From Catonella sp963539695 (GTDB lineage Bacteria; Bacillota; Clostridia; Lachnospirales; Lachnospiraceae), in assembly GCA_963539695.1 (NCBI GenBank), contig CAUTOC010000006.1, positions 5,134 through 69,133 of the forward strand: DNA of 64,000 nucleotides. The letters run 5' to 3'. The notes below the pieces were generated by a model that was not told the origin of the DNA, did not search any database, and saw only the letters and a list, made by a program, of their open reading frames with translations. Below, piece by piece: positions 1 through 9,471 of the stretch; position 1 is the stretch's first letter; each line of letters opens with the position of its first letter. The position numbers and the translations under genes were made by a program.

Positions 1-2
1 GT

Positions 3-350
3 ATTATGCTGCTGATTTTCAGACTGATGTATGTAGAGAAGAGGGAGAGCCTGTCTACAAGTGAGGAAAAGGTTGTTGTAACTGTTGAGGAAATAAAAAA
101 CGAATATGAGAAGTTAAATCTTCCCAGACGATTTGATAAAGTATTGTTAGAGGATTCTCTCAGAAATATCAAGAGGTATAATTTGGTGCAGCCTTTAGAT
201 AAACTGCTTGATATGGAGGCAAAGATACAGGTATATCCCTCTGTGATGCTTGCTATGCCGGATACCACTATTTCAAAGGCTTATGAGGAGACAAGTAAAT
301 TGCTTGCACAGTATGTAAATTCAGATGAGGAGGATGAGAACGATGATTAG
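3..350 (+). CDS. jetB: Wadjet subunit JetB (DUF4194, MukE-like), 5' truncated by window edge
   Basis: This is the C-terminal 115 or so residues of a DUF4194 (JetB/MksE/MukE-like) winged-helix protein. In Wadjet it is the accessory subunit that wraps the SMC-like JetC in the plasmid-restricting complex. The reading frame is open to the first base of the window, so the first ATG at position 6 is probably internal and the start lies upstream; JetA should also lie there. The tail is acidic (…NSDEEDENDD). The stop overlaps the start of the next gene, as expected for translational coupling in a jetABCD operon. The assignment rests on order (small acidic protein, then MukB-like ATPase, then TOPRIM protein) as much as on sequence, because only part of the protein is visible. 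Confidence 0.8.
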   Translation: MMLLIFRLMYVEKRESLSTSEEKVVVTVEEIKNEYEKLNLPRRFDKVLLEDSLRNIKRYNLVQPLDKLLDMEAKIQVYPSVMLAMPDTTISKAYEETSKLLAQYVNSDEEDENDD

Positions 351-3300
351 AATGACCAGAATTCATCTGATTAATTGGCATAACTTTCAGGATGATATTA
401 TAGATTTTAAGAATATAACCTATCTTCTTGGTGTAAATGCGGTTGGAAAAACAACAATTATGGATGCCATCAGATATTGCCTTACAACAAACAAGGATTT
501 TAATACTGCAGGTAATAAAAAGAGCGGAAGAACATTACTTGGCTCAGTGCACCAGAAACAGAGAGCAGAGGATAGTTATCTAAGACCGGGACATACTGTA
601 TCATACATTGGAATAGAATTTTTGGATGAGAGTATTAAGAAGAATTTTGTAATTACGGTTCGTGTGGAATCTGAAACACCAAAGCAGGATTTAAAGGGTG
701 TATATCAGGATTGGTATATTACAAAGCCGGGGTATTTACTTGAAGATATTCCATTTTTTACACAGGTAAAAGACGGTAAAAAGCCTACATCAAGGGATGC
801 ATTTAAACTTGAAAATAAAGGCATGGATAGAGCATCAAATCAGGCAGATGCCAGAAGAAGAATATGTCGTATACTGGGCATTGGTGAAGCGGATTCACAG
901 ATTGGTAAAAAGTTTAATGAAGTATTCCATATGGGTACAAGTTTAGAGGATATAAGGGATATACGAGAATTTATTTACACTTATATATTACCGGAACCTG
1001 AGGTAAATATTGATTTTTTGCGACAGGATATGCATGAGCTTGAGCGTTTGCAGGAGATTTTGCAAGAAGCACAGGATAGGGAAGTTTTGCTTGCTGAGAT
1101 TAATGAGAAAATAGTTGAGGCAAAAGTTCGTCTTTCTAAGGTAAAGATAAATGAGATTCTTGTTGCATATGCAAACTACCGGGGCAATGTGGAAGAACAG
1201 CAGGAAAAGAAACAACTTATATCAAAATGGGAAGACAGCATTAGTATATTAACAGATAAATTAGAAGAATTGGCTGAGAAGGAGAGAAAAGCTTCGGATT
1301 TATTGTATGAGGCTAAAAAGGCAAAAGAGGATAATACCGACAACAGAGAAATGCTTTCGTTAGAACAAGAGAATAGAGATAAGGAACAAGAGCACGAACG
1401 ACTCGTCAATGAGGCTGCCGGATATGGGAGATTACTGGAAAGTCTTTCTTCTCTAAAAAGGAGATTGAATAAAATAGGTTTTGCCTGTGATTGGTCGGTA
1501 ACTGAGGATGAAGATATTACTGGTGATGAACGGATTGCTGAGATAAAAAAGGCTGAAGAAATCCTTAGAAAGTTAGAAGAATCCATCAAGAACAAGGATG
1601 CAGAGATTAGAACAGAGCTTAGTAATCTTTCAAATCAGTCAAAGATGCTTGAAAATAAAATTAAGAGTCTGGAAGCAGGTGTAATGTGCTATCCGGATGA
1701 GGCTGTATTTGTCAGAAATAAAATTAATGAAGAATTAGGGGAGCAGAGTAAGGATGCAAATGCAAAACTATTATGTGAACTTCTGTATATGACAGATAAT
1801 AGCTGGCAGGATGCTGTGGAAAGTTATTTAAATACTCAGAGATTTAATATTATTGTTGCTCCGGAAAATTATCTTATTGCAAAAAAAGTGTTTATTTCAT
1901 TGGGAGATAAAGTTAAGGGAATCGGACTTATTGATACTAGAAAAATCGGAGAAATTGAATACTCCGTTGAAGGTATATCCTATCTTGGGGATAAGGTTGA
2001 ATCAGAGAATATTTATGCGAAAAGGTATGTCAGGCTTATTATGCGGGATGTTGTATGCTGTGACAGTGCGGATACACTTGAGCAATATGGGAAGAGTGTT
2101 ACAAAGGAGCGTTTACGATTTCAGAATTTCTGCTTGCAGAGAATGGGTAAAAAGGAGCATTTTATAGGTGTTGATGCCATAACAAAGCAGTTAAACAATG
2201 CTAAGACGGAACTTGTAAATATTCAGAAGTCACTCGCAGAATTAGATAAGGATAAAAAGTCATTTGATGTAGTTTATGGAGATTACAACAGATTCACAGC
2301 CGGCAACAACTTTACCCTCATGGAAAAATACTGTGATTCCGGCAGGCAAGCAAAGGAACTCGGAGTTAAAATAGAAGAAATAAGGGCAAAGATAGAAGAA
2401 TTTAAGAATAATCCCATTTTACTTCAGATGTATGATAGGGTAAGTGAATGTGAAAAGCAGGTAAAGACAATTCAAAACGAGATAACTGATGTCAAGGCGA
2501 AAAGACAGAACCTTGAAAAAGATGTAAAAAATGCAGAAGAAGTGATTTCAAAACTTGAAGAAACTGTTAGAGGTATGCAAATTGCTTATGAGGATAGTTT
2601 AAGAGAATATCCTGAGTATGCAGGTGATGTAGAAAAGAAGTATAAAGAAGAGAGAATAACCAAGAAAGCATCAGCTATTGCATATAATTTTGGTAATCGT
2701 GCAGCACAGGATAATATTGCTTTAAGTAATTATATGAACCAGCAGTTGATTCCTTTACAGCAAAAATATACAGCAACTTATACTTGTGATTATCCTGAAG
2801 GAATAGAGGGTGCGCCACGCTATCAGCAGGAATATTTATCTTTACAGAATATTGAGTTGGAACGCCGTAAAGAAGAATTGGCACAGGCACAGCTTCGCTG
2901 TAAAGACAGATTCCGTAAGGAAGTATTATTTAGAATGAAAGATGATATTCTTCATGCAAGAAAGCAATTTAAGCAGATTAATCAGGTGATGGAAAATTTG
3001 GAGTACGGTGAAGAAAGTTATCGCTTTGGCATTGATAAGAGTAAAGATAAAGAACTTGCTATTTTTTATGAGATTATCATGGATAAAGATAATCAGCAGA
3101 TTGACAGAGATAATGAGATTATGGCTTATTTTGCGGAAGCTAATAAATCAGAGGTATTTGAAAGCCAGATAGAAGATTTTATGAGCAGGATAATGATGGA
3201 TGTCGAAGAACGTGCAAAGGAGAATTTGACAGGACAGAAGTCCGGTGCAAAGAGCATGGGTATGTATGTAGATTACAGGACATATCTGGATTATGATATT

Positions 3301-3654
3301 ATTGTAAAAAACTCTGTTACAGGCATTGAGGTACCTCTTTCCAAGGTAAGCGGTGAAGGCAGCGGTGGTGAGAATCAGGCACCATTCTATGTAGCAATTT
3401 GTGCTTCGCTTCTACAAATTTACGAGCAGAATCAAGATGGTTGTATGAGACTCATATTATTGGATGAAGCATTCAATAATATGACAAGTGACCGAATTGA
3501 GCCGATGATGAACATGTTTAAGAAATTAAATCTTCAGTTAGTTCTCATTGCTACAGCAGAAAAGGCAACATCAATCTTGCCATATTGTGATATTACATAT
3601 TCAATTGTAAAATCAGGCAACAGAAATGCTATCGGAGTTTTTGAAATGGTGTAG
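343..3654 (+). CDS. jetC: Wadjet subunit JetC, MukB/SbcC-like SMC ATPase
   Basis: This is an SMC-like ATPase of about 1103 residues, the motor of the Wadjet plasmid-defence condensin. It has an N-terminal Walker A (G30-V-N-A-V-G-K-T-T), a long charged coiled-coil middle with a central hinge-like segment, and a C-terminal head with an ABC signature region (SKVSGEGSGGENQ) and Walker B (LILLDEAFNNM). I chose the ATG at 343 because an AGGAGG sits at 328-333, nine bases upstream. The ATGs at 325 and 334 lie before or inside that ribosome site. The start overlaps the jetB stop by eight bases. The family is known to extrude DNA loops and deliver small circular DNA to JetD. The gene looks intact. Confidence 0.93.
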   Translation: MIRMTRIHLINWHNFQDDIIDFKNITYLLGVNAVGKTTIMDAIRYCLTTNKDFNTAGNKKSGRTLLGSVHQKQRAEDSYLRPGHTVSYIGIEFLDESIKKNFVITVRVESETPKQDLKGVYQDWYITKPGYLLEDIPFFTQVKDGKKPTSRDAFKLENKGMDRASNQADARRRICRILGIGEADSQIGKKFNEVFHMGTSLEDIRDIREFIYTYILPEPEVNIDFLRQDMHELERLQEILQEAQDREVLLAEINEKIVEAKVRLSKVKINEILVAYANYRGNVEEQQEKKQLISKWEDSISILTDKLEELAEKERKASDLLYEAKKAKEDNTDNREMLSLEQENRDKEQEHERLVNEAAGYGRLLESLSSLKRRLNKIGFACDWSVTEDEDITGDERIAEIKKAEEILRKLEESIKNKDAEIRTELSNLSNQSKMLENKIKSLEAGVMCYPDEAVFVRNKINEELGEQSKDANAKLLCELLYMTDNSWQDAVESYLNTQRFNIIVAPENYLIAKKVFISLGDKVKGIGLIDTRKIGEIEYSVEGISYLGDKVESENIYAKRYVRLIMRDVVCCDSADTLEQYGKSVTKERLRFQNFCLQRMGKKEHFIGVDAITKQLNNAKTELVNIQKSLAELDKDKKSFDVVYGDYNRFTAGNNFTLMEKYCDSGRQAKELGVKIEEIRAKIEEFKNNPILLQMYDRVSECEKQVKTIQNEITDVKAKRQNLEKDVKNAEEVISKLEETVRGMQIAYEDSLREYPEYAGDVEKKYKEERITKKASAIAYNFGNRAAQDNIALSNYMNQQLIPLQQKYTATYTCDYPEGIEGAPRYQQEYLSLQNIELERRKEELAQAQLRCKDRFRKEVLFRMKDDILHARKQFKQINQVMENLEYGEESYRFGIDKSKDKELAIFYEIIMDKDNQQIDRDNEIMAYFAEANKSEVFESQIEDFMSRIMMDVEERAKENLTGQKSGAKSMGMYVDYRTYLDYDIIVKNSVTGIEVPLSKVSGEGSGGENQAPFYVAICASLLQIYEQNQDGCMRLILLDEAFNNMTSDRIEPMMNMFKKLNLQLVLIATAEKATSILPYCDITYSIVKSGNRNAIGVFEMV

Positions 3655-3694
3655 GAATCTTTGGACATTGTATGATTTGAAAGGATCAAGCTGA

Positions 3695-4909
3695 ATGAAT
3701 TACGAGAAAGACATTTTAAAAAGACTATTAGATATATATGAAAGAAGAGGGGCATTTGATAAAGATGCCTCCTCTTTGCGAGCCATTCAGCTTGAAGTAA
3801 AGAAAGTTTATCCCGAATACCTGAATCGCTATAATCATGAAGTGTATAAAGATGTTAATTCCTCTATAGATGTTTTATGTGTAAAAGGACTGGTAGTTGC
3901 GGAGAAAAATAATTCCGGTCAATATTCAAAGATTAAGTTAAATGTACCCACTGTTACAGAATGTTATAAGAAGTTAAAAAGAATGAGCATTCCGGAGCAG
4001 TGTGAAAATATAAAAAGCGTATTGGCTAAATATCAGGATTGTGAGCTGCCACTACTACAGAAAGTTATAAATGATTGGTGTAAGTACTTAGGAGAATATA
4101 AAAAATTACCCTATGATTTAAAATATGACAGCAAACGCATTGATGATATTCTCTTTGTTTTACAGGCGTTATTAAAGCTTAACACTGAAACCTATATTCG
4201 TAATTTTTCAACAGCATTGTTTAAGGATTCAAAAAGATTTCAAAAAGAATTTAGAAGTACGGTAGAGTCAATATTATTTGATTATACGGATGAAATTGTA
4301 GAAAAGGATAGGATTCTAAATTTTTACAATCTCTATGAAAATCCTACCTATGTGCTTATAAAAGGAAATGTTATTATACAGTTTGATTCATCTTTTATTG
4401 ATGTGGAGGAGTTACAGGATGGAATTGCACTGTCAAATGCATCACTTGAAAATATTAGGAAGATAGAGGTAAAAGCAGGCAAGGTAGTTACCGTTGAAAA
4501 CCTTACAACATATCATGATTTAGATGAAGAGGATGCGGTACATATTTACCTTGGGGGATACCACAATCATTCAAAGCAGATTTTACTTGAAAAAATATAT
4601 GCTGATAATAAGGATAAAGCATATTTTCACAAGGGAGATTTGGATGTATACGGTTTTTTAATATTAGAGAATTTAAAGGAAAAGACAGGAATTCCATTTA
4701 CACCGCTTATGATGGATGTGGTAACAATTCAGAAATTTTATCAGGCAGGACTTTATAAAGAGTTAACTTCATCTGATGTAAAGATGATTGAAGGCAAGAA
4801 AGGCACAAAACTTGCTGAGTATATGGATGTGCTTCAGTATATGCTTGATAATGATTGTAAGGTAGAGCAGGAGTCAATGAAGGCAGTGGAATTATTGAGG
4901 TGGCGATGA
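3695..4909 (+). CDS. jetD: Wadjet nuclease subunit JetD (DUF3322/DUF2220, TOPRIM)
   Basis: This 404-aa protein matches the JetD pattern. The N-terminal part is DUF3322-like, and the C-terminal part is a TopoVI-A-like TOPRIM domain with the metal-binding D315-L-D317 in a GDLDVYG context. In Wadjet, JetD is the nuclease that cleaves plasmid DNA once JetABC has extruded it. It lies 40 bp after jetC on the same strand, so it is the last gene of the operon. The 107 bp after it hold only the ribosome site of the next gene. The gene looks intact and the catalytic acid pair is present. Confidence is high because the TOPRIM motif, length and neighbours agree. Confidence 0.92.
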   Translation: MNYEKDILKRLLDIYERRGAFDKDASSLRAIQLEVKKVYPEYLNRYNHEVYKDVNSSIDVLCVKGLVVAEKNNSGQYSKIKLNVPTVTECYKKLKRMSIPEQCENIKSVLAKYQDCELPLLQKVINDWCKYLGEYKKLPYDLKYDSKRIDDILFVLQALLKLNTETYIRNFSTALFKDSKRFQKEFRSTVESILFDYTDEIVEKDRILNFYNLYENPTYVLIKGNVIIQFDSSFIDVEELQDGIALSNASLENIRKIEVKAGKVVTVENLTTYHDLDEEDAVHIYLGGYHNHSKQILLEKIYADNKDKAYFHKGDLDVYGFLILENLKEKTGIPFTPLMMDVVTIQKFYQAGLYKELTSSDVKMIEGKKGTKLAEYMDVLQYMLDNDCKVEQESMKAVELLRWR

Positions 4910-5016
4910 AAAGGTGTAATTTTAGTGGAATACAAGCAGTATATATTGGTTAAGTAAAGAATGGTGAAATGAGAATAAAAAGTCTACATAATTAATAGGA
5001 GGTATATCATTATAGT

Positions 5017-6309
5017 ATGTCGGCAATTACAATTGAAGAAGCATTAAAGAGATTTGATAAGCGTTTTTATAGTTATAAAGCAGATGAAAAGTCAATAGAG
5101 ATTTTTTTAGAAAATATAAAAAAGTATTCAATAATGACTGATAAAGCTATTAAAGCAGGGGAGTCAGAAGAACATCTAAAAAATTTGACAAATATGTTTT
5201 TAAAAGCAATTTATTCAGATAGCAGATATGATATAAATACTGAAAAACGCATAGATAGCGTTATTAAAGTTGATGGTCAGGTGCAGGTTATTATTGAAAA
5301 TAAGAAACCGTCTAATAAAGGAGAGATGGTATTAGTAGATAATATTAATACGAAAGCTTTGCATGAGATTTTATTTTATTACATGACGGAAACAAGAGAT
5401 GTAAGCGGAATAAAGGTGAGAAGAAAATTAGATATTGAAATTAGAAGATGTATTATTACAGACACGAAAAACTGGGTACTAATCGATATAAATGAGATTG
5501 AAAAAATAGTAGATGGGCATTTAGAAAAATTATTTTTCAAATATCATAACAATCAGCTGATATATTCTCATAATACAGACAAGTTTTATGCAGATATAAA
5601 ACAATACCTAGATATAATTGAGGTTAATAGTAGATTGCCATATATATTTTTTTCATTATCAGATTTTATGTCACCTAAAAAAGTGCCATATTTATATAAA
5701 TTATTTCATAGAACATTTTTATTGAAAGATATAAATAGGTATGGTGATTCTGTACATATATTGAATGATAAGTTTTATCAAGAATTACTTTATATCATGG
5801 GATTAAAAGAGAAAAATGGAAAAAGTAATAAAACCATTGAAATTGACCATAATATAAAGAACTCACTAGCTAATCAAGTATATTTTATATTAAAAAATGA
5901 TAAAGAATATTCAGAAATAGAGTGTATTGAAAAAACATTTGAGCTTGTAATAATTTGGATGAACAGATTACTTTTTATTAAGCTGTTTGAAGGTCAATTG
6001 ATAACTTTTAATGGTGATAGGAGAGAATACCATATTCTTGATAGTGAAAAGATTGTGTCATTTCAAAATTTACAGGATTTATTTTTTGAGGTATTAGGGA
6101 AAAGAGAAAGGGAAGACTCAGATTTTTTGAATAATTTTTCAAGCATCCCATATTTAAACAGTTCTCTTTTTGAAAGGTATGATGTTGAGAAAAATGAATT
6201 AAATATAAATGTAATGAGGAATGAACCTGTTGACAGAAAGAAAAATTCGGTAGTTGGGAATAAAAATGTTAAAGAAGTGCCAATATTAGAATACATCATA
6301 GAATTTTAA
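5017..6309 (+). pseudogene. Type IIG restriction-modification enzyme, N-terminal (nuclease) half, frameshifted
   Basis: This is the N-terminal 430 residues of an Eco57I-class restriction enzyme fused to an adenine methylase. A PD-(D/E)xK-like nuclease core is visible: D80 in RIDSVI, then E94-N-K96 in VIIENKKP. An AGGAGGT at about 4997 supports the ATG at 5017. The frame ends at a TAA (6307-6309) right after …EYIIEF. The -1 frame across the same point continues as family-like sequence (FLNCYRFFSETSEN…ASVLGLIFEKLNGY) straight into the methylase half. One extra T in the TTTT run at 6304-6307 would restore a single protein of about 1165 aa. This is a real frameshift, a phase-variable tract or a sequencing error; the sequence alone cannot tell which. 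Confidence 0.8.
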
Positions 6310-6386
6310 ATTGCTATAGATTTTTTTCAGAAACAAGTGAAAATAATACTATTGCAGAAGGAAGAGATATCATTGATGCCTCTGTT

Positions 6387-8516
6387 TTGGGATTGATATT
6401 TGAAAAGCTTAATGGATATAGGGATGGAAGTTTTTATACACCGAGTGTAATTACTGCATATATGTGCAGAAAATCAATAGAAAAGGCAATTATAGACCGA
6501 ATAAATATAGAAAAGCAGTGGAAATGTATAGATTTATTTGAAATTAAATCGTGCATGGATGGGACGCTTATAGCTGCGAAAGAAATAAATGATATTATTA
6601 ATTCTATTAAAATTTGTGATATATCCGTTGGCTCAGGGCATTTTTTAGTATCAGCACTTAACAGAATAATTACAATAAAAAAACAACTTGGAGTTTTGTT
6701 TAAATATAATAAAGATGAATTGTTGGTTGAGTATGAAATAGATATTGTCGATGATGTTATAAGAATTTTTGATGGACAGGGGAAAATGTATGGGTATGAT
6801 AAAACTAATGCGTTATCACAAATTGTACAGGAAACCTTATTTAACGAAAAAAGAATCATAATAGAAAATTGTTTGTTTGGAGTAGATTTGAATCCTAAGG
6901 CAGTTGCAATCTGTCAGTTACGGTTATGGATTGAACTATTAAAAAATGCTTATTATAAAAATGGAATTATGGAAACATTGCCTAATATTGACATTAATAT
7001 TAAAAGCGGGAATTCATTAATAAATAAACTACCATTTACAATTGGAAGTAAAATAGGTGCTAATGGCTTAGAATTTGAAAAAAATACTAAAAAACTTGTG
7101 GAAGATTATAAAAAGTTAGTATCTGAGTATAGATTAGTATCGGATAAGAGTTTAAAAAATGAAATCAGAAAGAATATTAAAATAATAAAAAGTAGTCTTC
7201 ACAATGTGTATAACCAAATATCATTTACGATACAAGATAAAGGTGTAGTATTTGATTATGGTAACAATAATGAGGTATATAAAGGAGCATTTGAATGGGC
7301 GATAGAATTTCCGGAATTACTGAATAAGAAGGGGGTATTTTTAGGATTTGATTGTATAATTGGCAACCCGCCGTATGGATTGTTAAATAAAAAACAAAAT
7401 CATAATACCAGTATATCTGTAACTCCTGATATTTTAGAATATTATAAAAATAATGCTGCATACGAGTGGGCAAAAGGTGGAGTATTAAATATATATCGTA
7501 TGTTTATATGCAGGTGCTTTTCTCTTTTAAAAGATGAAGGAAATTGTTGCTTAATTTTCCCGTTGGCATTTATGGGTGACTTTACTAATGCTAAAATTAG
7601 GGAATATATAATGAAAAATACGAAAATAGATTTTATAGAGGCATTTCCTGAACGAGATAGTGAAAATAAGCGTGTTTTTAAAGAGGTGAAAATGTCAGTA
7701 TGTATTCTCGGTGCAACAAAACATAAGGTAAATTCATCATATAAATTTAATGTTCGTATTCATCATGATAAATATGTAGATGAGAATAATGAAGCTATGC
7801 TTATTTCATTTGATGATGTAAGGGAAATTGATAAAGAATATTATTCTATTCCTCTAATAAAGCAACATGAGTTATCAATTTTTTTAAAAATGACAGAAGA
7901 TTGTAAGAGAATGGCAGATTACAGCAAATGTTATACAGGAGAGATTGATATATCCTTTGATAAAGAGTTTATTACAACAAACAGTAATAATGACTTGATG
8001 TTTAGGGGAGCTCAAGTGCAAAAGTATTTTACTACCAATGATATTAGTCAGGGAGATATTATGTATTTGAAAGCAGATAACTATTTACATAAGAATAATG
8101 GTGAAAGAAGCAGGCATCATGAAAAGAGAAGAATTGTAATGCAAGGAATTACAGGTATAAATGAAAAATGGAGATTGAAGATGACAATGGCATATCCACC
8201 ATATTTTTGTGCAAATTCTGTAAATTATTTAATGCCGAGTACAGAGAATGATTTTGATTATTTTATATTAGGTTTGCTTAATTCTAAACTGTTGAATTGG
8301 TATTTTGCTAAGCTAAGTACAAATAGTAATGTTAATGGTTATGAAATAGATGGGCTGCCGATAAAACTGGGAAGTAAAGAACAGCAAGATGAAATCATCA
8401 GTTTAGTGAAAGAATTATTACAAGAACTTAACGAAGATAAAGTAAAGCAGATCGATGAGATAGTATATTCTATTTATGGGATCACAGAGAGTGAGTCATC
8501 AGTTATAGAATCATAA
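6387..8516 (+). CDS. Type IIG enzyme, C-terminal N6-adenine methylase half (Eco57I family)
   Basis: This is the C-terminal methylase and target-recognition half of the split type IIG enzyme. The SAM-binding motif I is D78-I-S-V-G-S-G-H-F and the catalytic motif IV is G326-N-P-P-Y-G, typical of N6-adenine methyltransferases. The last 200 or so residues resemble the target-recognition region of Eco57I-like proteins (…YFILGLLNSKLLNWYF…LPIK). The TTG at 6387 is only the first start-like codon, and homologous sequence extends upstream in this frame to about 6303. A purine-rich GAAGGAAGAG (6357-6366) could allow internal initiation. If translated alone it could still methylate without the nuclease half. 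Confidence 0.8.
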   Translation: MGLIFEKLNGYRDGSFYTPSVITAYMCRKSIEKAIIDRINIEKQWKCIDLFEIKSCMDGTLIAAKEINDIINSIKICDISVGSGHFLVSALNRIITIKKQLGVLFKYNKDELLVEYEIDIVDDVIRIFDGQGKMYGYDKTNALSQIVQETLFNEKRIIIENCLFGVDLNPKAVAICQLRLWIELLKNAYYKNGIMETLPNIDINIKSGNSLINKLPFTIGSKIGANGLEFEKNTKKLVEDYKKLVSEYRLVSDKSLKNEIRKNIKIIKSSLHNVYNQISFTIQDKGVVFDYGNNNEVYKGAFEWAIEFPELLNKKGVFLGFDCIIGNPPYGLLNKKQNHNTSISVTPDILEYYKNNAAYEWAKGGVLNIYRMFICRCFSLLKDEGNCCLIFPLAFMGDFTNAKIREYIMKNTKIDFIEAFPERDSENKRVFKEVKMSVCILGATKHKVNSSYKFNVRIHHDKYVDENNEAMLISFDDVREIDKEYYSIPLIKQHELSIFLKMTEDCKRMADYSKCYTGEIDISFDKEFITTNSNNDLMFRGAQVQKYFTTNDISQGDIMYLKADNYLHKNNGERSRHHEKRRIVMQGITGINEKWRLKMTMAYPPYFCANSVNYLMPSTENDFDYFILGLLNSKLLNWYFAKLSTNSNVNGYEIDGLPIKLGSKEQQDEIISLVKELLQELNEDKVKQIDEIVYSIYGITESESSVIES

Positions 8517-8799
8517 TTGGTTTATTCCACTAAAAAGGATTGCTACAAAGAAGGTAGGAGGACAAAGTATCAGTGACCAAGTCAGTGACCAAGTCAGAAA
8601 TAATGATGTCATGACAAAAATACTTGGTTTCTGTGAAATAGCAAGAACTAAAAAAGAAATTTAAGAGTATATAGGGTACAAAAACTTAACTTATATGACG
8701 AGAACTTTCATTAGACCATTGTTAGAGATGGGGAAGCTTGAATACACTATACCGGAAAAGCCACAAAGCAGATTACAGAAATATGTGGTTAAAAGGTAA
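8517..8799 (+). pseudogene. Remnant of RecG-like/AlbA_2 ATP-binding protein, C-terminal winged-helix tail
   Basis: The frame ending at the TAA at 8797-8799 reads as the C-terminal tail of the AlbA_2-type 'ATP-dependent helicase RecG-related' proteins: SDQVSDQV, then a winged-helix tail ILGFCEIARTKKEI, stop, EYIGYKN…TFIRPLLEMGKLEYTIPEKP. An in-frame TAA at 8662-8664 interrupts it and there is no 5' end, so it is a dead fragment. Such proteins are common in defence islands. The fragment begins directly behind the methylase stop, so the rest of the gene was deleted at that junction. Confidence 0.65.
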
Positions 8800-8849
8800 A
8801 AAAAATAAGCTGTTTAATTTAATAAATCTACTAAAGGAAAATAAAAGCC

Positions 8850-9324
8850 ATGGATGAAAATGAAAAAAATAACAGTAACCCCAATACTTATAAAGGAGAT
8901 TTGCTGACAGACTTGCTGTAGCAGATGAAAAAGAAGCAAAAGTCAGGCTGATAATTATGCTCTGCCATGTCCTCTGACTGAGAAAGAAGAAGCCGCAAGA
9001 AGAGCACTGTCTACTATTCTATTTTGCCATATTGCATTGAAAATGTGAAAAATATCATCTTTGGGTGGATGTGGATTTTGCAGGGAAGTGGGCTTAGAAG
9101 AATTGGATAAAAAAGATTTTTGGTTTTCTGTCAGGGCTTCTTTATGTAATGCACGAGAGCTGGCAAAAGATTATATTGCAGACTTAAATGAATTTGAAAG
9201 AAAATGTAAGGAGAAAGGCATTTTAGAGGGAAATGTAATCTGGGGTGTATCGGTGGAAGATTTTCCTGATTTAGAACCGGAAGCTTGTGGGAGTATGGCT
9301 TATTTAGGGGAATTGGAATGTTAA
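8850..9324 (+). pseudogene. Decayed hypothetical gene with several frameshifts
   Basis: An ATG at 8850 opens a short frame (MDENEKNNSNPNTYKGDLL) that stops at 8919. Coding-like sequence then switches frame (ADEKEAKV…, ADNYALPCPLTEKEEAARRA…) and ends in the longest open stretch, 9061-9324 (…VRASLCNARELAKDYIADLNEFERKC…). Charge pattern and codon use are protein-like throughout, but at least one stop and two frame changes break it, so I read it as one decayed gene of about 150 aa. I do not recognise the family. The 9061-9324 part could be called an 87-aa ORF from a TTG start, but I see no convincing ribosome site for it. Confidence 0.4.
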
Positions 9325-9334
9325 AAATAGAGAA

Positions 9335-9376
9335 AATCCGAGAACCGGAATAATTTTTTGGTTCTTGGATTTTTTT
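9335..9376 (+). terminator. Rho-independent terminator before the AAA+/protease operon
   Basis: The 12-bp stem arms AATCCGAGAACC (9335-9346) and GGTTCTTGGATT (9360-9371) pair with one mismatch, and a T run follows. It isolates the AAA+/subtilase pair from the decayed genes upstream. Confidence 0.8.
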
Positions 9377-9401
9377 ATAGAAATAATTAAAAAAGCATAT
9401 T

Positions 9402-9462
9402 TTTGTCCCATAAATATAGATATTTGTCCCGATTTATGATAAAATGATTTTAGATTAGGAGG
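9402..9462 (+). promoter_or_regulatory. Promoter with TTTGTCCC direct repeats for the AAA+/protease pair
   Basis: Two identical TTTGTCCC boxes lie at 9402-9409 and 9423-9430, 21 bp apart, with related flanks (ATAAATATAGATA versus GATTTATGATAA). A -10-like TAAAAT is at 9440-9445 and no good -35 is present. An AGGAGG at 9457-9462 precedes the ATG at 9472. A two-turn direct repeat overlapping the position of the -35/spacer is the expected layout for an activator or repressor site. Confidence 0.55.
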
Positions 9463-9471
9463 TATGGGAAA

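Noticed and set aside
6303..6312. Programmed -1 ribosomal frameshift in the type IIG gene (TTTTAAAT)
   Set aside because: The reading-frame phase of the run does not fit an X XXY YYZ slippery heptamer and there is no clear downstream stimulator; a one-base change is simpler.
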